A stretch of 64,000 nucleotides of DNA from Mnemiopsis leidyi. Lineage: Eukaryota; Ctenophora; Tentaculata; Lobata; Bolinopsidae. A program made the translations under genes and the position numbers. Positions 40,991 through 54,300 of the stretch are shown here, piece by piece. Every line of letters begins with the position of its first letter. Within the stretch, counting starts at the first letter, position 1. The stretch spans positions 63,984 to 127,983 of the forward strand of contig JH154988.1 in the NCBI GenBank assembly GCA_000226015.1. Reading direction: 5' to 3'. The notes under the pieces were generated by a model. The model saw only the letters and a program-made list of their open reading frames with translations, did not search any database and was not told the DNA's origin.

Positions 40991-41111
40991 TTATTCTACA
41001 TTTTATTATTTGATATTAGCTTCGTAGCAGCCACTGCACCGCGCACAGTGCAGTGGCTGCTACGAAGCTAATATCAAATAATAATTTAAATAATAATAAA
41101 ATGTAGAATAA
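40991..41111. repeat. Large hairpin (near-perfect inverted repeat)
   Basis: Left arm 40991-41039 (ttattctacattttattatt ... ccactgcac) is matched by the right arm 41048-41111 (gtgcagtggctgctacgaag ... aaatgtagaataa), around an eight-base loop, cgcgcaca. The right arm has about 15 extra AT bases. The inner 37 bases of each arm pair perfectly. Confidence 0.9.
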
Positions 41112-42064
41112 ATAATGTTTTTGCTAGGCCAGCATAGCCCTGTGGCTCGCGCTGCGCGCGCCCTATTTTGAGCTTTTGCGTCGCGCGTCGGTCCTAATTT
41201 TGACGAGATGATATCCGTCTAACGTTCTAACGAGGAGAGCAGAAAACTGCGAGCGCGAGAGCCGCGCGCGGGTCGGGTAACACCTCGACAATCCTAATTT
41301 CGCGTTAATCTCGCACAGGGATGTACGGGTTTAGCAAACAACTATAAGGACTGCTCGACTAAGGTAGTTGGATTAAGTTTTTTTTAATTTTTGTGATAAT
41401 TGTGATAATTTCGCCAATTAATTTTGCCGTGACTTTTTGCGCGTATAATTGTTATAATTGCGCGTATAATTGCGTATAAATTTTTTTTTAATTTTTAATT
41501 TTTTTTAATTGTTGTGTCCGGATCTTCCGCGGATCTTTCGAATCTGCCGTCGATTTGACCTGACTCGCTGGACTCAAGCGGACTTTTTCGCCTATTGGTG
41601 AATCTGGTCAAAAACGTTTTACCGAAACGTTCATTTTGGCAAACGAACTTTTGTTGATCCACGGCGGTCAAAGTCCGCCGGTTATAATCCTTTTTAAGAC
41701 CTTTCCGCGTCGATCACACAAATGAATTTTTAAATTGTTCATTCCAACAATTGTATTCGATGAAATGGGATTGGCACAACCTTAACTTTTAGTTTTAAGA
41801 TGCAATGACAAGGTTGGTCTATCTTGACGATATTATATCCGTCTACCGTTCAAATTCGAAATGTTTAGCTTCGAGCTGCGAGACTCGGGTATCACCGCGA
41901 CAAGGTCTATCTAACTCTTTGAAGTCAAAAAGCAGGCTTTAGCTAGAGCTCTGATTTTAAGTTGTATGACTTTGACGAGATGATATCCGTCTAACGTTCT
42001 AACGAAACGCGAGGAGAGCAGAAAACTGCGAGCCGCGCGCGGGTCGGGTAACATCTCGACAAGT

Positions 42065-43009
42065 ATGACTTTGACGGGAGGGTGCGCGCTAATGTACAAA
42101 TTTCAAAAGAATGTGTATCACTGTATCGGTGTATTTTAACAAGTCAAATAAAAGTTGTCCAAAGAGTACGCGATCCAAGCATACAAAATTGGCTGAAATA
42201 CGTAAAAAATCAACGTTCATTCCTAGGCTGGCCGAATTTTACATGTACATGTTCTTGTTCCACAAATGACGAAACGATATCATTAACATATTATAATTAT
42301 CATCAACTGTTTCCCGTAAAATTTTTTGAATTTCGTGATCACAGCCTGCACTGAGCTATAACCATAAGGCCAAAAATAGCTGAGTAGATACTATAACCAA
42401 TACTATAACCAATTATTTGCCAGTCAAAAAGCCTAGTAATCAACTTCAGGCGTAGCAATCCCGCTGCGAATATCTTAAAAATCGAGGATTGTTCTGCAAC
42501 AATTTCCAACCGCCTCCTATTCCTAACTAAATACCGAGTTTGTGATACCGTTAGTGTTACTGGCAGTGATACCTTCTTCAATTTCAGAGGTAAACACCAC
42601 TATCCACCTGCACCCTGGACCGCCCAACCAATCGTCTCGTTGCCCAAGTGGTGTCAAGGGAAAGTACACAGTGGTTGACCAACAAATTTCAATGGTATGG
42701 ATTACAACAGCGTGGCAATCGATGATCTACCAATTTTTCTTGGCTATCTGCTGTTTGCACCATTATAGTCTGTAATCGAGCGGAGTTCAGTTGTGCAATA
42801 CTCTCGATACATACTACTTTATATCGTGCCACATTTTGCTGCTCCTACGAGCTGAGGCTTTCAGTAACGAACATGTAATTTTCCAAGTTTGTTAAGATCA
42901 ACACGAGCCTCAACACTCAATAAATCTTTAATGAAGTAACGTACAATGTGAATGATTACTTTCTAAAATTGTCATCACTTAGCTGAATCCGTGCTGAGTG
43001 TTACTGTTG
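42065..43009. other. Spacer upstream of the megasynthase
   Basis: No supported exon. It must hold the promoter and 5' leader of the gene starting at about 43010; tttatat at about 42830 is a weak TATA candidate. Confidence 0.35.
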
Positions 43010-45349
43010 ATGAAGGGAGGGTGCAATCCGGTACAAGAGGGGGACGAGGTGGTCGTAGCTGGAATCGGAGCTAGGTTACCAGGGAGACAGCACTGGTTCC
43101 AAGAAGAAACGGAGAGAGGTGGTCCAAGATGGACCAGAGGCTTCTGTGGCATCAAGAACGATGTCGGTAAGGTATTCTTACCGTGTTGATTGACGTTGTT
43201 TCCGAGGACGATAAGATATTTGTGCTGACCCAGATTATTGCCTTAACATTTATAAAACCTGAAAGTACCATCTTACCTTAGCGACGTTGACGAATATTGA
43301 CAAGTTTGATTCGGGAGCATTCCGGGTCCACAGCCGAATGGCCGCTACTCTGGATCCGCAATGTAGACTCATGCTGGAGGTATGTTTATTTCGATAGTCT
43401 AGCCTGATCATATCTCTTTTTGTAAGACATTAAAAAAGAATTTGTCTCAGTCATCGTGAGAAGGATTTGCTTTATCTTTGAAAACAAACTAAAGTTGTTT
43501 CACTTTCATCACTTTCAGTCGTAAGACTGTTTCTTTCAAATCTCGCTAAACGTGTTACTATCAAGGCATCAAGCTTCTAAGCCTGCCCACTGTTTTTCCA
43601 GGTTGTTTGGGAAGCGATAGTGGACGCTGGGTATAACCCAGAGAATCTGCGAGGTTCTAAGACCGCAGTCTGGGTGGCGTGTAACCGCAGTGAAACTGGG
43701 GAGGCGCTATGTGGCAAAGACGGTGGGTTTGACACAAGATCCTTTAATTCTCCAGTTTTCTTACTTATGAGACCCACATGTCAATATTTGATAAGATCTG
43801 TAATCATTCTGAGCAGTATCAATATTTGATGTTTTAACTTTAAGTTGATCTTGCATATACTGACAAAAATTAAATGAGAAATTCATTTCATAATTGATTC
43901 AGAGCAAGATGGCTACTTGGTCCTGGGAAATTGTCGAGCAATGTATTCCAATCGAGTCTCTTACGCATTTGACTTCAAAGGACACAGGTTTGGAACTTCA
44001 GAAGAACTGGTTTTCTCAATAAAGTTTTCATTGGTGAAATCTTAATCTCAATATTGCTCACATGAATAGAAGTTAGCATGAGTTGCCAAAAATTACCATA
44101 ATTTCAAACATTATGATCGAAGCATCAACAATAACAATTTCACGAGCACACTTTCCCAGTGTGACTGTGGACGGAGGGGGAGCCTCTAGCGGGTCTCTCC
44201 TTTACACGGCAGTCCAGTACTTGGAGGCGGGAAAGTGCGACTTTGCTGTTGTCGGGGCAACCAACTTGATCTTCAAACCCGGCGTTCAAATAGGTGAAAC
44301 TAATAAGCTGCTACTTAAATAGTTTTCTTTTAAAGGGAGAGTGAGACATTTGAATTTTATACTTTTCTACATCTTCTCTAAGAGTAAGAGAAGTTACCTT
44401 GCGAACAATATGAAATTGAATGACAAAACTATAACTACATCCAATATAATTACGTAATTAATTACCCATTACCCAGGGTTAGAGCTGACGGCCGGAGGTG
44501 CTAAGCTAACACGGGGCGAGGCGGTGATAGCCGTGCTCCTCACAAAGAAGTCCCGGACAGTCCGTCCGTATTGCCGTGTGAAGGGAGTGTCTTGTACGTG
44601 GTTGGGTTCACCACCACAGGGGGACTTGATCAAGTCTGCCATCATGAAGACTTACCTTGCAGCACATGTTGGTTGGTAGTTCAGATGTATTTTAGGAAGG
44701 AGAGGTGATGAATTTCGTATCTTGGTCATAGAATTTCGTCAGTCAGAAGTATAGGAGTAAGATTACTGTTTTACGTACTACATAGGCAAAATAAGTTTAC
44801 ATAGGCAAAATGATTCTAAAATGTGCATGCATATCCTGACCCATTGTCGTAATGAATAAACAGCACAGTGTTGATCTAAAATATCTCTACAGATCCAGAT
44901 ACAGTCGATAAAGTAGATCTGGCTACAATCCCTGGTTTTGATACAGCTGAACGTTACGTCACTGCGAAGATATTCAGCTCTGATAAGATGGGTAAATTAG
45001 TTTTTTTTTCAGATTATTGATCCATGATTCTTAAGATCGGTGTATAATGTTATGAAATATAAATATTGAACACAGATTTTTCAACTTCTTGAAACTCCTG
45101 CGTATGTCTAACGCAGTAACATCAGGAGAGGAAAGAAAAGTTGACTACGAAAGTGCTGCCGGACTATTCGCACTTCTCCAGGCAAGCTTGCTCCTTCATA
45201 AAGACAAACTCAAGCTGGTTGGGATTAACGATCTGGGTAGAACGGGGAACTTCTCTCACATAATTTTGAGCAGAGTGTCGGAGAAGGGGCTTCCTCGCAC
45301 TGTCACGTTTGAAGATGAGGAGATGAAACGGGAGTGGTGCGAGCACGAT
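43010..45349 (+). other. KS domain of the megasynthase, catalytically dead
   Basis: Eight exons code a recognisable ketosynthase fold: VVVAGIGARLPG, TLDPQCRLMLEVVWEAIVDA, NPENLRGSKTAVWV, NRVSYAFDFKGHSVTVD, AVIAVLLTKKS and VGINDLGRTGNFSHIIL. At the nucleophile, where FASN reads DTACSSS, this protein reads DGGGASS, so Cys is Gly. The HGTGT segment is replaced by TIPGFDT, so the first His is gone. The second His segment (NMGHPEPASG) reads RKVDYESAAG, so His is Asp. Some 15-20 residues are also missing after ARLPG, and the middle of the domain is shortened. Without these residues no decarboxylative condensation is expected. Confidence 0.85.
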
Positions 45350-48300
45350 GTCAGGTTCGGTAGAGCAGAAATTAAACAAACAGAAATTAAACAGACAAGA
45401 ATTGGCAAAAAAGTCATATAGTTTGGTGAGTGAGGCGATTGGCGCCATTGGCGCCAATTGATCCACTCAATGAAACAAATGGATGTCCCATCGGTCAGTG
45501 GTGCCAATGGTGGTCCCAATCGACATTGGCGCCATTGGCGACCATTGGATCCATTATAAAGGATCCAACGGAACCACTCGATAGTCGATGGCAATACCTT
45601 TCTCACGATCACCACTCAGTGTGAATGGATCATTTGGAATTTCAATGGCGACAATGGTTGTAACATGGCGACAATGGCATTAATGGCGACAATGGTACCG
45701 ACAATGGTACCAATGGCGACAACAGACAAGAATTTAGCTTCTTAATCACTGGAATTGCAACAGGAGCCAGGAATTGTTTTATGATGTATCAATCAGATTA
45801 ATAAAATTACAAAATTATACAAATTTTCAGGAATCGGCTAAGCATGAAAAGGGTATCACATCCAAAACTCTCTATAAAGTTCAAAGACAAACAGAGATCT
45901 CTTAGTCCTCTTATGCGAAAAGTATTCTTCTCCAAGTTCTTACCTTCATTCATAATAAAACTTTTCCCAAACTAATAGCATTATTTCTCTTAACAGTTTA
46001 CACTCCAGTGATCTAGTCGTACTATGAACAATATCACTTATTAACACTTTATTGCACAGAGCAGGACAGAGCCGACAGTTTGTTGCACCGCCGCCGACAA
46101 GAAACTACCCACCATGTCCGCACTAACGGCAAGAGACAGACCACAGTTTGGGGAAGGGAGAACAGAGGAAGCTGTCAAGGCTGTTTTGGAGTTCTGTGCA
46201 GAAAATGAGCGTACTGGGGAGGGGAGACTGTTGCAGGAATGTATGATCGGGGCCAACAGTGTTCACCTCCCGTTTAGAGGTAAGGTAATGTTTGGCCAAG
46301 TTTTCGGCTGGGTTGGAGCTTGGCTAAGTCAGATTTTAAGTCCGTGAATTTCACTTCATTGATCATGATCCAAACTAATATTGTTAGGTTTCACATTTCA
46401 CAACAACCTAAAAACAAATCCAGGTTACAAAATAGGAAAATTAGTTGAGATCAGACAAAGCCCATCAAGTCCTCCACCTATTTGGTTAATTTGCAGCGGA
46501 GTCGGGTCTCAGTGGGTCGGCATGCTCAAACAGTACTCCCAGAACCCCTTTTGTGCCGAGATACTGGAGGATCTTACCCAGCTTCTTCTCATGCATTCTT
46601 TCGATCTCACGAGACTGGTTTACTCTGAGGATATCCGCCTATTTGACGACCCAAAGTCCTTGTTTGTGGGATTGGCAGTGGTGCAATGCCTGCAGGTATT
46701 TCAGTGAATTTTTGCTGGCAATATCAATCAATCTTAACTCTTAAGTACTCCAGACATATTCATTATTTGGGTGCTGCTTAACGTAGTTATTGGGCAGAAA
46801 AATAACTGTTGTGTATATGTCAGCCTGCGCTTACTTATGCTTTTTCCAGATAGAGCTATTGAGAGCTCACAAAATTCCGATTGCCGGAGTTTTAGGACAC
46901 AGTTTCGGAGAACACGCCGCTGCTTTCGCAGCAGGCTGTCTTAACCGGCACGAGTTTATTTTGACCGCTCATGCTCGAGGAAAGGTAGTGTCTCTGTGTG
47001 AGACTGGTGCTATGGCGGTTGTTGCTTGTTCTTGGGAGGATGCTAAGGATATCGCTGTCAAGTATGAAGTCGAGGTTAGGGTTTACTTCTACTTTCACGA
47101 TTAATCGCTGATTCAACAGCGATTTTGTACTCGTATCGCCTCAAAAAAATTACTAAATGCGATACACAAAAGAAAGATCTGCACAGTTATACCCAAACTT
47201 TTCTGTTGCAGGTAGCCTGTGACAACGCTCCCAAGTTGGTAACGATGTCGGGTCTGCAAAGTAACATCTTCAACATGCTGGACAACCTACACCAGCAGGG
47301 CCTCTTTGCCAGACTCATCAAGAGTGGGAACAGAGCTTTTCATTCCTCCCTTGTCAGACCTGCCACTTCCAAGTTTACTGCTAAACTTCACAGGATTATT
47401 ACGGGTACGTCATTTCAATAGTTTTTATTATATGTATTGAGTTTAGAGCACAGATCTACAGTAAGTGAGTCTCTCTTATAATCTGTCAACTAAGTTCATG
47501 AGATGAATGCTTGTATGAAAGCAGAACAGGTTTACAGTTTACAAATTTAACCGTGACGTTGCAGAGGTTAGAGAACCCACCCTACAATGGGTATCCTCCT
47601 CTGGCCAGGCCCCCTTCAGCAGGGAGTACCTCTCCAACAACCTCCAGCTTCCAGTCAGATTCACCGGGGCCGCTGCTAAGATACCATCAGACGCTCTTCT
47701 CTTGGAGGTCAACATTATCCTTTATCGGGATCAAATTTTCCTGCGTAGCTTTATAATACCGTCAATCATATTTTATAAATACCATAGCTTTTGTGACAGT
47801 CATGCGACTATCAGTTTGCTTAACGACATCTCAATCTTGCTCCACTGTGATATTTTTCTCAGTTTGTTTTTACAGATTGGAGCTCATCCTGTTATAAAAC
47901 CCATGCTCAGAGATCTTCCAAACACGTTGATATTTTTAAGTTCTAAAGATAAGCCGGTGAGTATTGAGCAGGTAATCCAAGATACCTGCCCCAAATCACC
48001 TTCCAATAGATGATGAATAAATTTCACAATCCGTAAGGTTTCAATGGAACTATAACTCCCATGCAACTATAATTTACCTGGTCTTTTATAATTCCTCTAA
48101 ATATCCTTATCTTCAAAACGCTTAACTTTGTCAGGAAGTGAGTTTTGAGAGGACTTTAGGAGAACTCTATCTGCATGGACACAAGATTCACCTAGCAGAC
48201 AAAGGTGCGGACTTGAGTAAGACTGGACCTGTAGGTCACGTGGTGCAATGGGAACACTCTCAGACCTGGTACACCCCCAAGTGAGTTTGTAAGAATAAGT

Positions 48301-51300
48301 GCACTTTACGAATACTTCTAGCTTTAGTACACCCCGTCACTTAGCCCCAAGTGAGTTTGTAAGAATAAGTGCACTTTACGAATACTTCTAGCTTTAGTGC
48401 ACCCCGTCACTTAGCCCCAAGTGAGTTTGTAAGAATAAGTGCACTTTACGAATACTTTTGGTTTTACTACACCCCGTCACTTAGCCCTGACTCCTGAGGT
48501 GTTATTTCATTTCATCTTGATTTCATGGTACTGGTGCTATGAACAAGTTGCAGTATTGACAAAACTGACCAAATCACCCTTTATCATTATGATGTTTTTA
48601 GATATGATGAGTTCATGACGGTTCCAACGCTGAAACCTGAAAACACCTTACACTCCAAGACGTTTACTTACAGCCTGGATGGCAAGGACAAGTACCTTTT
48701 TGGTAAGTATCTACTTGTATAATACCTACTTAAATCATCAGGTCTTTAGTTGAGTTTGAAGATGCTTTCGAAACCGTTTAACAAAATATAACCATCCGTC
48801 GCATCTAACGGTCTTTAAGCTGCGATAGTCGGGCGTTACCGTTTAGTCCAAAGATTTTATGATCATTTATTGGAGGTGCTTTTTTCTCAGGATACAAGTG
48901 GATATGTCACTTCTATATTTCAGGACACAAGATAGATAACACTTCTATATTTCCCGGAGCTGGCTATCTGACTGCTGTTCTTGATACTATCACCGAGACT
49001 CTTGTAGGGACAAAATTGAGTCAAAATTAAATCTTGATTTCAATAGACTTAGACATAGAGAGTCTCTATTAGAGACCTTGATATGAAACCTATAAGATTC
49101 GCACTATTAAATTTTTGTAAAAGCTATGCTTTGTCACTAGGACGTATAATTTTTTCATTAAACCTCAGAAAGGAACAAGACAAATAGAACTGTCGGACAT
49201 TACCTTTGCTCGAGCGTTACCCCTCAGTGGAGACAAGATAACATTGAAGGTGCACCTGGACGTTGCTCTGGAAGTGTTTGTCGTTGAAGTTAGTTGGAAA
49301 TTCAATTATCATATTAGGATAAATGTTAAATCATAATATCAAGTTTTTTGTCTTCAGAAGTGGTAGGCAAATGAAGGTTATATCTATCGTCTGATCAATA
49401 TTATTTTGTTATGATTTTGCCTCTGTTGATATGATTTCTGTCTTCAGGAACAAGACAACATATATTGTCGTGGACAGTTTAGGATTCCCCGGAGCAATGA
49501 AAAGCAACAAAAGACTAATTGCGACAGGAGCATCATGGCAGAAGAAGAGTGGGTAGGTCAAAATTTTAAGTTTTTCTACTTGCTACGCAATGAAAATTAT
49601 TAGAACTGTCCAGTTGATTATCTCAACGATTTCCATCATTGATAGCAGTCACCTAATCGAAAACCGTTGCACGGCGTCACGCTATCTAATTTAAGGCTCA
49701 TCCAAACATCCATGAGGTTTCCTCACAAGCATTCTACAAAGAGATGAACTTAAGAGGGTACTGTTACGAAGACGATTTTAGAATGATAAAAAAGTACAGG
49801 CAGACACCCGAGTTAGATGTAGCGCTCGTGAACTGGGACCAGGGTAAAAAGGTGAGTTTTCTACACCCGTGCAGGGTGATGGTGGTGTAGTGGTTTAGCA
49901 TAAGTTCTTTGGCGGAAAGGTTGGGAGTTCAAGCCTCACTTTCAGCCACTCGCCTCATAAAACGTAAAACATATAAAATTCGTTACAATATCTATTAATC
50001 TTGAAAAAAGAACGATTGTCATCAATACAGGTCCTGCTGATCGATAGTGTTCTCCAAAGTTCGGTGTTCAACAATAACAAGAGAAAACTAGCTTTGCCGA
50101 GTAGAATAACAAAACTTATATTTGACTGCGTGAAGTACAAAGAAATGCAGCATCAGTCAGAGATCAAGATACAAGGGAGTCCGAAGTTTGATTGGTATGG
50201 TTTCAAATTATCTTTATTTCTACTAGTACCAATTGTTGAAGTCGCGATTTCAACGGTTTCAACATAATTTTCAACATTGGTCGCACAATACAAACAATAC
50301 TTATTTCAGTTGGAGTGCAGAGTGCCTCTTTGTCTACAAAGTCGCAGGGACGGTAGTTGAACGTAAGTATAAAGAAGAAGTAGTTATGATGGCCGAGACA
50401 TTATCCCCAACTGTTGAAACAAATAACAGAGAAAGCACCCTTGTTACTGAATACAGAAAACAGCTTATGACTTTTAACGGAAGTGTTGAGGACTTTAGTA
50501 CTTTGCAGACGGCTTTAGAGAGTACTGTCATTCTAAAGTCTCTTATAAACAAAGAGTCGCCAATGTCATTGTCTACAGTTCTTGGTGATATCTTGTTTAA
50601 CACCGTCATGATGATGGACTCTCTAAAAAGTGGTTTAGACATCGCTTTTGAACATCTTGATCAGCGGGTCACCGTCTTCCTCGTCAGTCCGGACTTTGAT
50701 CTCGGTCTAAAGGAGCGTGAAAAGGTTTGCAAAACTCTTTATTTATTTTTGGCACATGTTTCTTATAAAACAAAGTATAGAAACTTCATCTTTCAGAACA
50801 CGTGTTTGTAAAAATTGATTTGTTAGCTTTATAAAGCTCATTCCCGGTATATTTCAGCTGTTTCCTGCTAAAACCTTGGTCATAAACACCTTCGAAAACC
50901 TCCAGAGCCTATTCGAGCACCTCAAATCAAATGGCACGCCCTCCTCAGCTCTACTTATCCTCAACCATGCATTCAAGCACAATAACATTGTAGATGATAC
51001 TAGAAGTCTCAATGAAATAATTGTGCGTGATACCGTTGTTATCGTCAATCAAGTAAGTGCTTCGCAATAATCGCTTTAAAACTTTTGTAAAAGTTCCAGC
51101 TACAGAACGTCGTTAAACTTTTTTCAAACGACTATCTTTTGAACGATATGCTTAATATTATTCGATTCGATACTTCATAACTACTTATGTTTAACTTACG
51201 ACTTAATTTACATACTGCACGTTTAGTTCTGACGAACAAGGGACAGTGATCTGCACAAAATGAGATTTTATAAAAAAAACATGTAAAAACTAAAGGAGTG

Positions 51301-54300
51301 TCGATAGTTCAATAATTTACTTTTAAAGGTACACAAGTTAACGGGGTTAAATGAAATCTTAGTGACTGAACCAGGTGACATTGTGGCAGTTGATAAAGTT
51401 TTCCATCATCAAAAAGATGTTGATTTATTGTGGAGAAGAGATGGAGTAAATTGTCAGGTAATTTTAATCAACTTGCGGTAATTTTGTGTGAGAGATGTTG
51501 GGTGTACTTTAAAAAGTAGAATGGGCAAACTTATAAAATTTATCACATATTGCAACAGATGTATTTCAAAAAGTTATCAATTCAAAATGAAAATATTGGT
51601 CAGATTCAGTTGGAATTATTGATGAAAATGTCCATGTTTCAGGCAGTGATGATTAGAAAAAAGCAAGGCAAAGTTATTAAACGAATTAAAGTTGACGATG
51701 AAGGTTTATTTCTCGCTCAGCTTAAAGAGAAGGTTTGCAGTTAAGCTAAGTTGCAAACAGATTTATCTTCGTTTTCCGACAAATAACTTCTGGAACTGTT
51801 TTTGAGTTCTTACGCTATCAGTCGAAGCTAAGCCAACTACCAAGATGACAAAGATTTGAATTCTGATTGGTACGGTTCAACCAGTTTTATAATTCAAAAA
51901 CCTATTGATTCTAAATTCCCTTTTTTTAGATGATTTCGACGGAACAGCGAGAGATAGCTCTGACCGGAAGTGGTGGGGAGATTGGTCTGGCAAGATGTTT
52001 GAGACAGGAACATTTAACTGTTCGACACTCCACAGTCCTCACTCCACCAGGTAACCATTGTGGCATATAATGGCACTTGCTTTACTTTCACAGTCCTTTG
52101 CTCCTGAAGCAGTTCGAACTTCAAGAAAAAATAAAGATATTTCCACTGCATTACGAAACTAATAGCTACATCGTTAAGGAAAAGAAGAAGTTTCTGGAAC
52201 GTACACTTACACACCTCTTATTGAGAAGAAGATTGCCAAGGTTGCACTTTCCGAAGTGAGGGATAAGATTACTGGGTTCTTTTGTGAAGTTCTATCGCCA
52301 GGTTTCTTGGAGTTGTTGTATTTTTTGTATTTTCTTTCAGTTCTTCTGCTTTTTAGCTGCGCGTGTTCTGAGGAGTAAGAACTATAAGTATAAAACAGAA
52401 AGCAGAATTAACAAACTGAATTGGTGGACATGAAATATTTGAGTGGCATGATAAACTATCGTTTTTCTAATAATTCAAAACCAGGTGACATGACATCTCT
52501 GACATGGACGAAGAGTTTCTTCTCAAAGGAGGCAATCCAAGTCACTTACAGTGCCCTTAACTTCAGAGACCCGATGGTGGCCTCCAGGAGACTTAACGTT
52601 TCGACCCTCCCGTACGACGGAAACACATCGAATTTGAGTGAGAATTATAATATGATCAGATATGATCAGATATTTGCTTGCTTAGTCTTGCTTTAAACGG
52701 CTAGGTGGCGCAGTTGGTTAGAATGTCAGTTTCGTAATCTAGAGGTTGCGAGTTCGAATCCCAGTGCTGCCTAGTCGTGGGGTGAGCGTCTTTAACGCTC
52801 AGCTAAGGAGTCCATCAGATCTATGCAGCCTCACGGTCCACCTAGCCGAATGCTCGAGAAATCGTGTGTGAGGGTTAAATTGGGAGCTGTACTAACTGAT
52901 GCAGCAAAAAGCAACTTCATTGGATGACTACCAGTACCGTGATTGGGATCACTGCCTCGCCTGATTTATCTTTCTGCTTAATTTCACTTGTATGAGTCTG
53001 CAGAAGCATTAGGTTCTGGCGTTGCCTGCTACAGGAGTACAGGCTATCCCGAACTTATAAGCTTGCTACTTAGTCTCGCCATGATTTAATCGCTAGTTTT
53101 TCTTAAGTATAAACGCAGCATAAAATTTACTCACAAAAAGTTTGTCTTAGAGCGGCTGGGTATTGAATACTCTGGCACAACACCTGGTGGAGAGAAGGTG
53201 ATGGGGATAGTTCCTTGTCAGGGACTAGCAACACACATCGAGGGCTTTTCTCATCTGAGATGGGAGGTAAGATATAAATAGAGTCCACCTTCCCAGAATC
53301 CCACGATAAAAACATAGTAGTTTATTTATTTTCACCAAACCTTTTAGTTTCACGTACCGGTATATTACCGACCATGATATATATCTATACAACTAAAACA
53401 ACCCCAATACCAGGTACCACAGAGACTGTCCCTAGCAGATGCAGCTACATTACCACTAGCCTACTGTACAGCTTACTACGGTCTGGTAGCTAGAGCAGGG
53501 CTACATTCGGGACAGTCAGTCCTGGTCCACTGCGGGGCGGGGGCTGTTGGGACAGCTGCTCTGCGTATCGCCTTCAACAGAGGTAGGTATACACCAGTAT
53601 ACCGCTGTAAGGCATTCATCTTCATTCCAAATTTTCGTATAGACTTTTTTGATGATTTTTATCCTAGGAGTCTATCATTATCACGATAATTCAGTTTATT
53701 ATTGGATCGAGTTCCATCAATTATCATGGTTGGAGAAACAGTGACACACCATTTTAGGCTGTGATGTTTGGACTACAGTAAGTTCAGCTGACAAACGAAA
53801 CTACCTCCTTTCAATCTTTCCGGATCTGAAACGAGAGAACATAGGGCACTCCCGCTCACAGAGCTTTGTTAAAACTGTCTTGAATGGAACTCGAGGGAAA
53901 GGAGTGGACATTGTCCTGAACAGTCTGTCTGGTTAGTTAGCACGTTGTTCAGTCCAGGTGATTAGTCTGCAGCCGCATTTCTGATAAGGGTGGTCTTTCA
54001 AAAGCTATTATATTCTGCCAAATCTTTAAAAACCAACTTTAAAATAACGGAGCCTTATTTTTGTACATAATTGTACATATTGTACATAATTGTATATATT
54101 GTACATAACTGTGCATATTAAACATAATTTAACATTTTTTACATAATTCTACGTTTTGTCAGGTAAGTTGCTCCTAGCAAGTGCCAGATGTGTCAAAGCA
54201 GGAGGACACTTTGTAGAGATCGGAAAATACGACATGCAGACAAACAGCCCCCTTCCCGCCACCCTTCTGATCAGGGGCTGTCAGATCCACGGGGTTCAGC

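Larger units (their letters stand above)
39950..42062. repeat. Cluster of a recurring ~85-bp element (GACGAGATTATATCCGTC ... CCGCGACAA)
   Basis: At least five copies start tgacgagattatatccgtct or a near variant and end with a CG-rich ...gggtatcaccgcgacaa or ...gggtaacatctcgacaa: about 39953, 40070, 40576-40655, 41201-41290, 41824-41903 and 41972-42062. Several carry aacgttctaacgaaacg, and a diverged copy may sit at 48783-48838. The ends (gacgagat/atctcgtc-like) are weakly inverted. The region is more CG-rich than its surroundings and shows no gene. Confidence 0.7.
48135..50194 (+). other. Dehydratase (double hot-dog) domain
   Basis: KYLFGHKIDNTSIFPGAGYL keeps the catalytic His of the HxxxGxxxxP motif, with Asn at the Gly position. 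VLLIDSVLQSSV keeps the Asp of the second half. HEVSSQAFYKEMNLRGYCYE matches the FASN YKELRLRGYDYG segment. It is probably active. Confidence 0.75.

Noticed and set aside
52697-52770. tRNA gene
   Set aside because: A- and B-boxes are present, but the acceptor stem is poor, it sits in an intron and is followed by a body shared with 27640-27850; it is a SINE head.
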